NCBI GenBank assembly: GCA_018820925.1
Contig: JAHJNJ010000036.1
Coordinates: 186,001-250,000, forward strand
Source of the DNA: Gammaproteobacteria bacterium
GTDB taxonomy: Bacteria > Pseudomonadota > Gammaproteobacteria > Burkholderiales > Gallionellaceae
Length of the DNA stretch: 64,000 nt
Direction of reading: 5' to 3'
Within the stretch, counting starts at the first letter, position 1. Each line of letters begins with the position of its first letter. This document shows positions 16,185-24,325 of this stretch, piece by piece. Made by a program: the position numbers and the translations under genes. A model generated the notes under the pieces. It was not told where the DNA came from and searched no databases. It saw only the letters and a program-made list of their open reading frames with translations.

Positions 16185-17810
16185 TTATACCCGGAAGTGA
16201 CGGACACTTTCCTTGAGTGCATGCGAAAGATCGACCAGAACGCCCGAGCGCCGGCTTGAGGCGGCAGAGGCAGCGTGTGTCTGCTCGATACCTTGGGCAA
16301 TCATTTCGATACGTTGCGCGATATCGGTGCTGGCCGCAGTCTGTTCGCGCAAGGCATCGACGATGGACTCCACCGCCTTGCTGACTTCCAATGATGACCT
16401 TTCCATCAGCATTACTGCGTGGTGAACATTCTCCGTTTGGGCGGCACCATCCGATGCCAGTGTCCTGACGTGAGACAAAGCAGCAACTGCTTCATCGGTA
16501 GTCTGCCGGATTCCACCCACAATATTCGAAATTTCCTGCGTCGACTTGGTGGTGAGTTCTGCCAGCTTGCGAACTTCATCGGCGACCACCGCGAAGCCGC
16601 GTCCTTGTTCACCCGCGCGGGCAGCTTCAATGGCGGCGTTAAGTGCCAGCAAGTTGGTTTGATCCGCGATTTCCCGTATGGCCTGAACAATGCTGGTAAT
16701 GCTATTAACTTTTTGCGCCAACTCTCCCATCGTGGTGGTCGCTTTGGACATGCCGTCTGCTACTTTCTGGATTGTGTCCGTTGTCGTGGATACAACACTC
16801 AAGCCGTCCTTGGCCTGTTTTTCCGAAAGCGAGGTGAGTGATCCTGCTTCATTGGCATTTTCAGACACGACATTGATGCTGACGGTTAACTGCTCAACTG
16901 CTGCAGCAATAGCGGAAGCGGCTGAACTTTGTTCCTGCGCAGATTGCGACAATTGCGCTGCATCGTTTTGCATTCCTTCACTTTCATGTACAACCGATTC
17001 GGCGCTGGAAACAGTTCCTCCTATCAGTTGGCGCATTTGCAACTGCATGTCACGCATTGCGGCAATGATGCTTGTAGTGTCGCCGCCTCGAATGTTCACC
17101 TGCTGCGACAGGTCGCCACTGGAAATCCGCTGAAGTGTTGTGGCCGCGTAAGCAGGCTCACCGCCAACTTGCTTGAAAATGCCGCGCGCTATGAACACGG
17201 TAATTGCAGCAACCGAAATAAAACTTATCAGGCCAAGCACAATAGATAAGGTGTTCGAACTGTCGAGGCCATTAATGAGCTGGATCCGGTCATGGTCAGC
17301 ATCCGTCTCGGCGCTTTTAACGACGTCAAGCAAATCTGCCTTAACTGCACGCCACGCCGGCGTTTCTTTGGTTACGAGCAAATTCATTGCTTCAGCATTT
17401 TTGCCCGCTTTGACCAGTTCAATGATCTGTGTTTGGAGCGGTTGCCATTGGCCGATATTGCTTTGCAGGCGGGATGCGAGTTCACCGCCCCCCGCGCGCT
17501 TGGAAATCATCGAGTTCAGTTTGAAGGTTTCCTTGCTGAAGGTTGCATTTGCAGCATCGAAATTGATGTAGGCCTTGGGGTTCGCCGGGTCGAGCAGGAT
17601 GTTGCGAATTGCCTGTCCCATCTGTAAACCATTGGCATAAGATAAAGTGGCAACCCTACTGAGTGCAATTTTTTCATCTACAAAACCAATCAACGTTTCC
17701 TTGCTATGGTAGGCATGCCAAATTGACGAAAAGGCCAGAATCGCCACCCCCAGCGTACTGACAAGGCCAAGCAACCAGAGGCGTGCATTTAATGAGATGT
17801 TGTTGAGCAT
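16185..17810 (-). CDS. Methyl-accepting chemotaxis protein
   Basis: A 541-residue chemoreceptor. A first membrane helix ([19 protein letters not shown]), a periplasmic four-helix-bundle-type sensor of about 150 residues and a second membrane helix ([19 protein letters not shown]) are followed by a HAMP domain and the coiled-coil signalling domain, with the conserved tip [20 protein letters not shown]. It relays ligand state to CheA/CheW. The frame also allows a TTG start at 17888; the ATG at 17810 is preferred because it opens just before the first helix, although neither has a good ribosome site. No che genes are nearby. Confidence 0.92.
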   Translation of the reverse strand: MLNNISLNARLWLLGLVSTLGVAILAFSSIWHAYHSKETLIGFVDEKIALSRVATLSYANGLQMGQAIRNILLDPANPKAYINFDAANATFSKETFKLNSMISKRAGGGELASRLQSNIGQWQPLQTQIIELVKAGKNAEAMNLLVTKETPAWRAVKADLLDVVKSAETDADHDRIQLINGLDSSNTLSIVLGLISFISVAAITVFIARGIFKQVGGEPAYAATTLQRISSGDLSQQVNIRGGDTTSIIAAMRDMQLQMRQLIGGTVSSAESVVHESEGMQNDAAQLSQSAQEQSSAASAIAAAVEQLTVSINVVSENANEAGSLTSLSEKQAKDGLSVVSTTTDTIQKVADGMSKATTTMGELAQKVNSITSIVQAIREIADQTNLLALNAAIEAARAGEQGRGFAVVADEVRKLAELTTKSTQEISNIVGGIRQTTDEAVAALSHVRTLASDGAAQTENVHHAVMLMERSSLEVSKAVESIVDALREQTAASTDIAQRIEMIAQGIEQTHAASAASSRRSGVLVDLSHALKESVRHFRV

Positions 17811-17948
17811 GTCAGGGGGCAAATGGGTTGATGGGTATCCGGCCGCAATATTAATATTAACTTGCCCCTTTATCGGCTTGTTTCCCAACTTCTTGAGAAT
17901 ATGAGTTGTTAACTATTTCGCCGCTATGCTGCGGGCAGGATGTCGTGC

Positions 17949-19316
17949 CTACAGTACGTCATCATTCATCTTTTTGTATACATGCAACGCGCCATCGCTA
18001 TGCGGGCTATGCACGCGGCAGACGGAGAAAACCAGTTTGCTGCCAACTGCTTTGACCGCATCCTGACTGCCATTCAGGTAAACACCCGCCAGATCGAGGC
18101 GGCTGCGCGTTGCATTGAGGGCGATCACACCGGAGATGGTGCCATTGGTGATGGCCACATTGGAATTGACCGAAACCAGTCCTTCATCCTTGCCCACAAT
18201 GCCTGTGTCAAAAATGGCAACAACAGAATTGGTCACGCTCAGTTTGCCCACGCGGGCATTGCGGATAGTGATGTTGCCGCAGTCGCGCAGATCAATGCTG
18301 CGATAGTCGCCTTCGAATAGCAGGCCGGATTCGCCGGAACAGGTACCCACGCGCGCGCTCGAAAAATCGGGCAGGGGTGACGCCGCCTGATAATACCCGG
18401 CCAAATCCTGTGCGCTTGCCAGCAAGTGTTTTCTGATCCGGGCATTCGTTTGCCCGGTTTGATCCAGCATCGGCTCATGCCCGGCGTTGTCGATGATTTC
18501 CAGCCGTGCCTGCGGCATGCGGGCGGCCAGTATTTTGCCGGTACGCTGCGGCACCGTCATGTCGTTGTCGCCCCAGAGAATAAGGGTGGGCTCGGTGACC
18601 GAAACGATGTCGTTACTGAAATCGGCCCCGGCCAATTTGAGCGCCGCTATGCTTTGCGGGCCACCCATCAATACATAATCCCGCCCCAGCGGGGAATTGA
18701 CGACATCAAGGGGAGAAATGGGCATCCGGTCCACCTCTTCCAGCAACCTTCCGGACAGGCGTTCGGCGAAACTGCGTGTTTGATGTATGCCGCTGTTGCG
18801 CTCCAGCAGCGATCCGGCCTGAAACTTGGAAATCACCTGCGGATGAAGAATACCGGCCACGTCGATCAACACCAGCCTCTGGAACCGCGACGGCCGCTGT
18901 GCGGCGAAACGCAACGCGATGGCGCCACCCATCGAATGACCCACGATATGGTAGTTCTTGTTGCGGAAATAACGATCCGCCAGAAAGTGCGCAAGGCGTG
19001 CATAGCGGGCAGGGGAATACTCCTGGCTGCCTTTGTCGGATTTGCCGAATCCGGGCAAATCAAAAGCGACCACATGAAAATTCTCGGCCAAAGCCGGGAT
19101 TGTGTTCTTCCAGTCCTCGATGGAACCGCCGAGGCCGTGAATCAGGATCACACCGACCTCGGCGTCGGGATTGGCCTGCAGCGTGCAAACCCTGCCTTCA
19201 AATATCGGTTCCTCGATACATTCCTCAACAGCCCCGGCTACCGCATCGGCACTCCAGGCCGGCTGGAGCCACATGCATAGCGCCAGACCGAAAAAAAATC
19301 GGGTTGCGCGTTTCAT
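17949..19316 (-). CDS. Exported alpha/beta hydrolase with C-terminal beta-helix-like domain
   Basis: A signal peptide (cleavage near AWSA, residue 22) leads to an alpha/beta hydrolase domain of about residues 45-310: GVILIHGLGGSIEDW oxyanion loop, nucleophile elbow GHSMGGAI, acid in WGDNDMTVP, histidine in NAGHEPMLD. The last ~120 residues (from YRSIDLRDCGNITIRNARVG) consist of short repeating beta-strands rich in N, G, V and I, as in right-handed beta-helix domains. Hydrolases normally end near residue 310, so the tail is an addition. Probably periplasmic; substrate unknown. Confidence 0.82.
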   Translation of the reverse strand: MKRATRFFFGLALCMWLQPAWSADAVAGAVEECIEEPIFEGRVCTLQANPDAEVGVILIHGLGGSIEDWKNTIPALAENFHVVAFDLPGFGKSDKGSQEYSPARYARLAHFLADRYFRNKNYHIVGHSMGGAIALRFAAQRPSRFQRLVLIDVAGILHPQVISKFQAGSLLERNSGIHQTRSFAERLSGRLLEEVDRMPISPLDVVNSPLGRDYVLMGGPQSIAALKLAGADFSNDIVSVTEPTLILWGDNDMTVPQRTGKILAARMPQARLEIIDNAGHEPMLDQTGQTNARIRKHLLASAQDLAGYYQAASPLPDFSSARVGTCSGESGLLFEGDYRSIDLRDCGNITIRNARVGKLSVTNSVVAIFDTGIVGKDEGLVSVNSNVAITNGTISGVIALNATRSRLDLAGVYLNGSQDAVKAVGSKLVFSVCRVHSPHSDGALHVYKKMNDDVL

Positions 19317-19361
19317 TTCATGATCCCGTGGAAGACAGGCACCTGTCGCAAAGTCGTTACA

Positions 19362-19988
19362 TTAATGCTTTGGCATCCAGATCGCCAGCAATCCGATAAA
19401 CCCGAGCGCAAACAGGCTTTGTTCTATCCTGTTGCGCGCCTGTGCGATCAGGCTGGCGTTGGTTCTGTTTTTTTCTTCCCGCATATCTTCATTGGCTGAC
19501 TGGAGAATATCCAGCAGGGGACGGTCAATCCCCTTGACGGCGCTATCGGCCGGGCCGGGATAGTATTTGTTCTTGATCAGGAGGAAAACACTGCTTTTGT
19601 ATTGGTCGTAATTCGCCTTGTGCGCATCGGCAAAACTGGTCATTTTCTGATTGATGGAACGCACGTCATTGTTGGCGATAATGTCCTGTGCCGCCGAGGC
19701 AACTTTCCGATACTGGGCTTCATAACCGAGCCAGTTCCGGTTCAGGGTGTCCCTGCTGTTGCTGCGTAACAGCAGGTCTTTCCATTCCTGGATTTCGCTT
19801 TTGTACTCAATCAGGAGAGTATCGATTGCGGTATACCTGTCCGAAGCCGCATTGATTTTGTCATCCAGATCCTTGGTGCTGATCCCTATCCAGTAAAGCC
19901 AGAAAAAAAAGATGCCTGTAAAAGCAATGCGTGCGAGGGTGAGCCAGGGGGAACTGAAAAAACCAGTGCGTGCGGTACTTTTTGCCAT
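19362..19988 (-). CDS. Membrane-anchored helical protein resembling a chemoreceptor sensor domain
   Basis: A 208-residue protein with one membrane helix at about residues 17-36 (IAFTGIFFFWLYWIG), a ~150-residue helical extracytoplasmic region and a second helix at the C-terminus (LFALGFIGLLAIWM). The layout equals the periplasmic half of an MCP or histidine kinase with no signalling domain. AAGGAG eight bases before the ATG at 19988 sets the start. It follows the chemoreceptor and hydrolase genes on the same strand. Role unknown; it could be a co-sensor. Confidence 0.7.
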   Translation of the reverse strand: MAKSTARTGFFSSPWLTLARIAFTGIFFFWLYWIGISTKDLDDKINAASDRYTAIDTLLIEYKSEIQEWKDLLLRSNSRDTLNRNWLGYEAQYRKVASAAQDIIANNDVRSINQKMTSFADAHKANYDQYKSSVFLLIKNKYYPGPADSAVKGIDRPLLDILQSANEDMREEKNRTNASLIAQARNRIEQSLFALGFIGLLAIWMPKH

Positions 19989-20412
19989 TTTCCAATACTC
20001 CTTGGTTTGCAAAGTGGGACAGGGGGGTTGTGCGAAGCAACAAAAAATATCGCGCCGGATGTTACAACAAGCGACTTTTCCAGTTGTAGTGCGGGCTGGG
20101 AAATTAGGCAAAATGGATACAACGATTGCATATTGCGCGATCTTTTGCATTCGGGTTACGGTGCCGATTGTTCAAATCGGCATCGCTGTTGACGCTCATT
20201 TCAGGGGAAAGTTTCATCAGTCGGGCAATGAGGGCAAACATGCCCATACTTCATCCGCTTGTCAGGCTGACAACTGCAGGGCCGAACCGCCAATCAATGC
20301 AGCGGGACTTACATTATGCAAACATGGTGATAGACTGAACCAGTGATTGATACGTCTGTGTCCGGGCACGTGCCCGTGTCGGACATGAAATTTTCTTGGC
20401 TGGGGAGACATC
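19989..20412. other. Divergent intergenic region with a perfect palindrome
   Basis: This 424-bp gap separates the membrane sensor-like gene (minus) from the next gene (plus). It has a perfect 14-bp palindrome CGGGCACGTGCCCG at 20363-20376, 36 bp before the plus-strand ATG, a plausible operator. I see no gene with coding-like composition in the remainder. Confidence 0.5.
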
Positions 20413-21126
20413 ATGGATCATGACAGGGATGCTGAAGACGACGACGCGCCGCCACCGGAATTCGATATCCGCGCGAAACTGAAACATGCTGCACATTACG
20501 CGATGCTTGGCTTTGCGCCTGTTGTTTCGGTGCTGGCGCTGGGGGTCGCATTGTTCGCTACCGGCAATCACCCGGAACCGGCGCAGCCCGACAATCTCAA
20601 ATCAAACATTGAAATCCTGAACTTGAGCTTGTTGGCCACCAAGTCCGAACTGGAAAATCTCAAGTTCAGCGTGTCGCGCGAAAAGTCCCTGCGCGGGGAG
20701 GAACGCAAAAAGAAGGAAGAGATTGATGCAAGGATTATCCGGCACGTAACGCGGTTGCAGGAAAAATTGAAAATATCCCCCACACTGGAAGAACAGTTGC
20801 GTGCGGATGCCAAAGCCGCAGCTGCTGCCCAGGCTGCCATTCAGGCTTCTGCTGCAGTCCCGGCCCCGGTTATTTCGGACAAACAGCAAACCACAGCGCC
20901 GGTGCCGCCCGGCGCCGGGAAAAAATCTGCGGCAGAACCGGCGCCAACTGAAGCGAAGAAAGAATCTGCACCGGAAGGCGTTGCCGAAAAGACAATTCCT
21001 GTCGACGCTGCGAAGAATCCGGCTCCCAAAGAGCCTGCCAAAAAGCCCGAGCCGAAGCCAGCCCCGAAGCTGAGTCCCCAGGTGAAAGTCATCAAGGATG
21101 CAATCGACGAGTACAACAAACAATAG
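20413..21126 (+). CDS. Membrane-anchored Ala/Pro/Lys-rich hypothetical protein
   Basis: A 237-residue protein: acidic N-terminus (MDHDRDAEDDDAPPP), one membrane helix at about residues 30-50 (MLGFAPVVSVLALGVALFA), a coiled-coil region to residue 125 (LATKSELENLKFSVSREKS...), then a low-complexity stretch of Ala, Pro and Lys ending in a short helix (VKVIKDAIDEYNKQ). The plan is that of a TonB/TolA-like inner-membrane protein that spans the periplasm, but no binding domain is recognised. It stands alone, convergent with draG. Confidence 0.7.
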   Translation: MDHDRDAEDDDAPPPEFDIRAKLKHAAHYAMLGFAPVVSVLALGVALFATGNHPEPAQPDNLKSNIEILNLSLLATKSELENLKFSVSREKSLRGEERKKKEEIDARIIRHVTRLQEKLKISPTLEEQLRADAKAAAAAQAAIQASAAVPAPVISDKQQTTAPVPPGAGKKSAAEPAPTEAKKESAPEGVAEKTIPVDAAKNPAPKEPAKKPEPKPAPKLSPQVKVIKDAIDEYNKQ

Positions 21127-21192
21127 AATGCAGGTGTTACCCGGGGTGCTCAGGTTTGGATCTAGTGGCGAACGGATATCTGCGCCGACCCC

Positions 21193-22086
21193 TTATTGGG
21201 GAACGCAGCCCGACAGCCGGATCAGATGACGGGCTTGAGACTCGCACGCATGGCGGGTTTCGGCATTCAATGTTTTTAACCAAATACCGGGTATTGCTTC
21301 GAGTCCGTACAGCGCCCCGGCCAGCATCCCCGCAATCGCGCCGGTCGTGTCGGCATCGCCGCCGCGATTGACCACGTCGATCAGGCAGTCGCGGAAATCA
21401 TCCGTGTCGAAAAAACTCTGGAACACAGCCTGCACAGTATGGGCGACATAACCACTGGGGTTGGTGCTTTGTTTTATCGCGCGGAACCTGAATTCCGGGA
21501 ATTGTGCAGCGAGCGGGTGGGCGTGTTTGTGCAGCAGATGGTTTTTGTCCTTGCCGCGCAGCGCATCCTGCACCATGAATGCCAGGGTTTCGCAGGCGGC
21601 ATCCGAGGCGACGCAGTGATGGGTAATGTGCGCCTGCGCGCGGCAGGCAACTCGAACCGCCTCTGCGGTTTGTCCAAAGGTGGCAAGCGCTACGGGCAGC
21701 ACGCGCATCGCCGCACCGTTGCCCGCATCGTTGTCCGAGTAGGGCGCCTCGGGATTGCCAGTCTTGCGAAAATGCAGCAGGTTGCGCCGCACGGTGTTGC
21801 CGATATCGACCGGCTTGGCACGCATCCAGGCGTCGAACGCGTGCGCTGCCGCGAGCGCATCCACCTTGTCCTGCTCAATGATGGAATTGCCGAGTGCAAG
21901 CGACATGGTGGTGTCGTCGGTGACCTGGCCGGGTTTGAGGTGCAGCCAGCCGCCGCCGCGCAATGTGTCGTGTACACCGTACTTTGCCGCGATCTCGCGC
22001 GGCAGCATGAACTCCACCGTCGCACCCAGCGCGTCGCCGATGGCGAGGCCGAGGTAGGCGGCGGTGGCACGGTCTGCGGTGGGCAT
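21193..22086 (-). CDS. draG: ADP-ribosyl-[dinitrogenase reductase] hydrolase DraG
   Basis: DraG removes ADP-ribose from the arginine of NifH and so reactivates nitrogenase after ammonium or darkness shut-off. The 297-residue protein has both metal-site motifs of the ADP-ribosylglycohydrolase family: TDDTTM near residue 57 and GGDADTTGA near residue 243, plus AIGDALGATVEF at the N-terminus. It starts 7 bp after nifQ, as last gene of the nifB-led cluster. No draT is visible in the window; it must be elsewhere or absent. Membership of the wider family is certain; the NifH substrate is inferred from context. Confidence 0.9.
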   Translation of the reverse strand: MPTADRATAAYLGLAIGDALGATVEFMLPREIAAKYGVHDTLRGGGWLHLKPGQVTDDTTMSLALGNSIIEQDKVDALAAAHAFDAWMRAKPVDIGNTVRRNLLHFRKTGNPEAPYSDNDAGNGAAMRVLPVALATFGQTAEAVRVACRAQAHITHHCVASDAACETLAFMVQDALRGKDKNHLLHKHAHPLAAQFPEFRFRAIKQSTNPSGYVAHTVQAVFQSFFDTDDFRDCLIDVVNRGGDADTTGAIAGMLAGALYGLEAIPGIWLKTLNAETRHACESQARHLIRLSGCVPQ

Positions 22087-22093
22087 GGGTGGA

Positions 22094-22711
22094 TTAGTCT
22101 TCCGGCCCGAAACATTTCAGATAATCGGTGCAAACTTCGCAACTCGGTGCGCGGCAGGCATTGATCCCCTCTTTTTCGCACAATTGCTTGTAGAGGAATT
22201 TCTTCCATTTCATATCGCGCGTGTTTTTTGCCGCAAGCGCGGGAAAATTCTGCGTCATCAGCTTGCTGAGATAAACGCGCGACCACAGGCCCAGGTCTTG
22301 CCACAAGTGGTCGTTGGCCATGCAGGCCGCAGTGACAATTTCGGCCATCCATTGTTCCGACATGTTGCGGTTGGCGCGGTGCTCAAGCAACAGGCCGAGC
22401 ACATCGTCGCGCTCCAGCGCACGCGGATCGACGACGACTTGCACGTTGCGGATGACCAGTTCGATGCCGGGGAAATGGCATGCCATCAATTCGGAAAATT
22501 CCTTCTCGCCCAAGCCCAGACCAGGCGGCAGCGCGCCGACGCCACCGATCTGGCTGACGATCATCTGCGCGAAAATTTCATCGTTGGGCAATCCGGCCGC
22601 ATGCGCCATCAGTTCGGCATACAGGCCGGAGTTGTGATCAACGCGAAGCGGTGCCTTGTTCACGCTGGGTTGCGCCGGCATTTGTCGAACAAGCATGGCT
22701 TCGATTGGCAT
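22094..22711 (-). CDS. nifQ: NifQ, molybdenum donor for FeMo-cofactor synthesis
   Basis: The 205-residue protein ends with the NifQ cysteine motif C-x4-C-x2-C-x5-C (CRAPSCEVCTDYLKC), which holds the Mo-Fe-S cluster handed to NifEN/NifH. The middle has NRNMSEQWMAEIVTAACMAND and HLWQDLGLWSR, typical of NifQ. The frame is open far upstream but that part overlaps the ferredoxin gene; the ATG at 22711 lies 8 bp after the ferredoxin stop and is used. Confidence 0.92.
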   Translation of the reverse strand: MPIEAMLVRQMPAQPSVNKAPLRVDHNSGLYAELMAHAAGLPNDEIFAQMIVSQIGGVGALPPGLGLGEKEFSELMACHFPGIELVIRNVQVVVDPRALERDDVLGLLLEHRANRNMSEQWMAEIVTAACMANDHLWQDLGLWSRVYLSKLMTQNFPALAAKNTRDMKWKKFLYKQLCEKEGINACRAPSCEVCTDYLKCFGPED

Positions 22712-22719
22712 GCTGGCCT

Positions 22720-23079
22720 CTACTTGCTCGGATACTCGATCAGCAGGTCTTCGTCGCGCAACACCATCTGGCAGGCCAGACGCCATTCCGTGGTGACCAC
22801 GTCGTTGACCTTCATGGCTTCGATCTGGGCTGCGGTGATCCTGCCCGACTCGGAGAGCACCTTGATCTCGCGGTCGGTCAGCGGACCGGCCATGGGCCCC
22901 TTGTTGGACAGGTTGGTGACCTTTACCAGGCAAGTCGAGCACTCGCCGTCCCCGCAACCGAAATCGATGGGGATGTGGTTATCCTTGGCCAGGGTGAGCA
23001 CGGTCATGGTGTGGCTGCCCGCAACGGCGTAAACCGTTTTGTCCTTGTGCAGCGGGCTGGAAAAAGTGATGTTCGGCAT
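22720..23079 (-). CDS. 2Fe-2S ferredoxin of the nif cluster
   Basis: A 119-residue plant-type ferredoxin-like protein with DFGCGDGECSTCLVKV and a fourth ligand in WRLACQMVL. The C-terminal extension includes MAGPLTDREIKVLSESGRIT, as seen in nif-associated 2Fe-2S proteins. A GGAG site precedes the ATG at 23079. Together with the next two ferredoxin genes it probably supplies low-potential electrons to nitrogenase or to cofactor biosynthesis; which step is not known. Confidence 0.88.
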   Translation of the reverse strand: MPNITFSSPLHKDKTVYAVAGSHTMTVLTLAKDNHIPIDFGCGDGECSTCLVKVTNLSNKGPMAGPLTDREIKVLSESGRITAAQIEAMKVNDVVTTEWRLACQMVLRDEDLLIEYPSK

Positions 23080-23120
23080 TTCATTGCTCCATTGGTTGAT
23101 TAAATTCAATTTTCGCGCAA

Positions 23121-23164
23121 GGCGCGCTTGCGCACCGTTCCATCTGGTGCGCGAACGCACCCTA
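23121..23164. repeat. GGTGCGC-type palindromic repeat between two nif ferredoxin genes
   Basis: Imperfect arms GGCGCGCTTGCGCACC and GGTGCGCGAACGCACCCT surround a short loop. The same element is perfect at 38263-38312 and at 62688-62733. It lies in the 99-bp gap between the two 2Fe-2S ferredoxin genes. Confidence 0.75.
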
Positions 23165-23178
23165 CCTGTTGTCGCCGG

Positions 23179-23463
23179 TCACGCCTTGACGACGATGTCG
23201 CCGCCCAGCACTTGCGCCTGGCAGGCGAGACGGTCATTGCGTCCGGCCATGTTCTCCTGCAGTACCTTGTCCTCCAGTACCGAACGTTCGCTCATGTTTT
23301 CCATGCCGCTGACGACACCTACGGTGCACGAACAGCACTCGCCTTCGCGGCAACCGTAGGTGATGCCTGCGCCGATCTTTTCCGAGATCTCGATCAGGCG
23401 CGTACCGGCGGGAACGGTGACGGTGAGGCCGAGTTTTTCGAAGGTGACATTGGCTTTAGGCAT
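23179..23463 (-). CDS. 2Fe-2S ferredoxin of the nif cluster (second copy)
   Basis: A 94-residue protein with the ligand pattern YGCREGECCSCTVGV and DRLACQAQV, the plant-type 2Fe-2S signature. It differs clearly from the adjacent 119-residue ferredoxin, so it is not a recent duplicate. The ATG at 23463 overlaps the nifO stop by 8 bp. Role as electron donor in nitrogen fixation is inferred from position. Confidence 0.88.
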   Translation of the reverse strand: MPKANVTFEKLGLTVTVPAGTRLIEISEKIGAGITYGCREGECCSCTVGVVSGMENMSERSVLEDKVLQENMAGRNDRLACQAQVLGGDIVVKA

Positions 23464-23980
23464 GGCGGACTTCCTCGGGAGCAGGGCAGGGTTGCGATAG
23501 ATGTCCTTTGGGGCAAGCCTCAATGTCACCAGTGAAACAAAAGTCGCGTAGCGATTCGTTTGCCTCCTCGCCCGCTTGCGGGAGAGGATTGAGGAGAGGG
23601 AAACGGTCTAGACCGTTGGGTTTTGCATTGTTCAGGCCTATCCACGCGTTTACCGCTTCGGCATCGAAACCGACACGCAGATCGCCTTCCACTTCCATCA
23701 GCGGGCGGCGGATCAGCAGCGGTTCCGCAAGCATCATGTCGATTGCCGTTTGCGCATCCAGCACGGCAGGATTCACCTCGCCGGATTTCACGCGCGGTGC
23801 GCTGGGGTTGAACCACTGTGCGACAGGCAGTGTGCCGAAGAAAGGGCGCAAGCGTTCGGCTGTCCATTTTTCCGTCAACAGGCTTTTCGCAAGAACAGTG
23901 TGACCCGACGCAGCCAGCCACACCTTTTGTTTGGTGTTGTTGCCGCACCCGGGTTTCTCGTAAAAGACGACGGTTGCCAT
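23456..23980 (-). CDS. nifO: NifO, ArsC-like nitrogenase-associated protein, carrying an in-frame repeat insertion
   Basis: The 174-residue protein begins with an ArsC/Spx-type thioredoxin fold (VVFYEKPGCGNNTKQKVWL), as in NifO, which affects nitrate sensitivity and molybdenum use in Azotobacter. The family core runs to about residue 120, followed by a cysteine-containing tail (DIEACPKGHLSQPCPAPEE). Between them lies a ~20-residue stretch (LLNPLPQAGEEANESL) encoded by a palindromic repeat of the CCCGCTTGCGGG type (23562-23600). The insertion keeps the frame. It starts 1 bp after the upstream 4Fe-4S ferredoxin gene. Confidence 0.85.
   Translation of the reverse strand: MATVVFYEKPGCGNNTKQKVWLAASGHTVLAKSLLTEKWTAERLRPFFGTLPVAQWFNPSAPRVKSGEVNPAVLDAQTAIDMMLAEPLLIRRPLMEVEGDLRVGFDAEAVNAWIGLNNAKPNGLDRFPLLNPLPQAGEEANESLRDFCFTGDIEACPKGHLSQPCPAPEEVRHA
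23562..23600. repeat. Palindromic repeat inside the nifO coding sequence
   Basis: CCTCCTCGCCCGCTTGCGGG followed by AGAGGATTGAGGAGAGGG has the form of a common bacterial intergenic REP element. Read on the minus strand it encodes the PLPQAGEEANESL peptide in NifO without a stop codon. Confidence 0.75.
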
Positions 23981-23981
23981 G

Positions 23982-24236
23982 TCAGGCCGCCAGTTTTTGC
24001 AGCGGAATGTTGGTCAGCGAGCCGGGCGGATTCACCGGTTCGCCGTCCGCGTTGAGAATCGCGCCTTCGATGGGACAAATGCTGGCGCATTGCGAATCCT
24101 CGAAATCGCCGGAACATTCGTTGCACTTGTCCGGATCGATCAGGAAGTGCGGTTTCGCTTCGTAGATCGCCTTGCTCGGACACAGCGGTTCGCACGCCCA
24201 ACAACTGGTGCAGGATTCGATGATTTCGAGTGCCAT
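23982..24236 (-). CDS. fdxN: nif-type 2[4Fe-4S] ferredoxin (FdxN-like)
   Basis: An 84-residue bacterial ferredoxin with a regular cluster motif CTSCWACEPLCP and a second, longer one (CNECSGDFEDSQCASICP) whose C-x2-C-x8-C-x3-C spacing is typical of nif ferredoxins of the FdxN group. It follows nifB on the same strand, the same order as in Azotobacter nifB-fdxN-nifO-nifQ. Likely electron donor for NifB or nitrogenase reductase. The symbol is by analogy. Confidence 0.9.
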   Translation of the reverse strand: MALEIIESCTSCWACEPLCPSKAIYEAKPHFLIDPDKCNECSGDFEDSQCASICPIEGAILNADGEPVNPPGSLTNIPLQKLAA

Positions 24237-24256
24237 GCTAATTCCTTTCGACTATG

Positions 24257-24321
24257 CCGTTCGGCCTGAGCTTGTCGAAGGCCTGTCGTCGTTCATGTTT
24301 CGACAAGCTCAACACGAACGG
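24257..24321. repeat. GTTCGnCCTGAGC-type repeat pair
   Basis: CCGTTCGGCCTGAGCTTGTCGAAGG is followed by an inverted partner GTTTCGACAAGCTCAACACGAACGG. This belongs to the same family as 58973-59124 and 62651-62678. It fills the gap between nifB and the fdxN-like gene. Confidence 0.75.
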
Positions 24322-24325
24322 TTTG

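Noticed and set aside
23160-23470. Possible additional sigma-54 promoter among the ferredoxin genes.
   Set aside because: No TGGCAC-N5-TTGC match with both GG and GC elements was found; genes are likely read from the nifB promoter.
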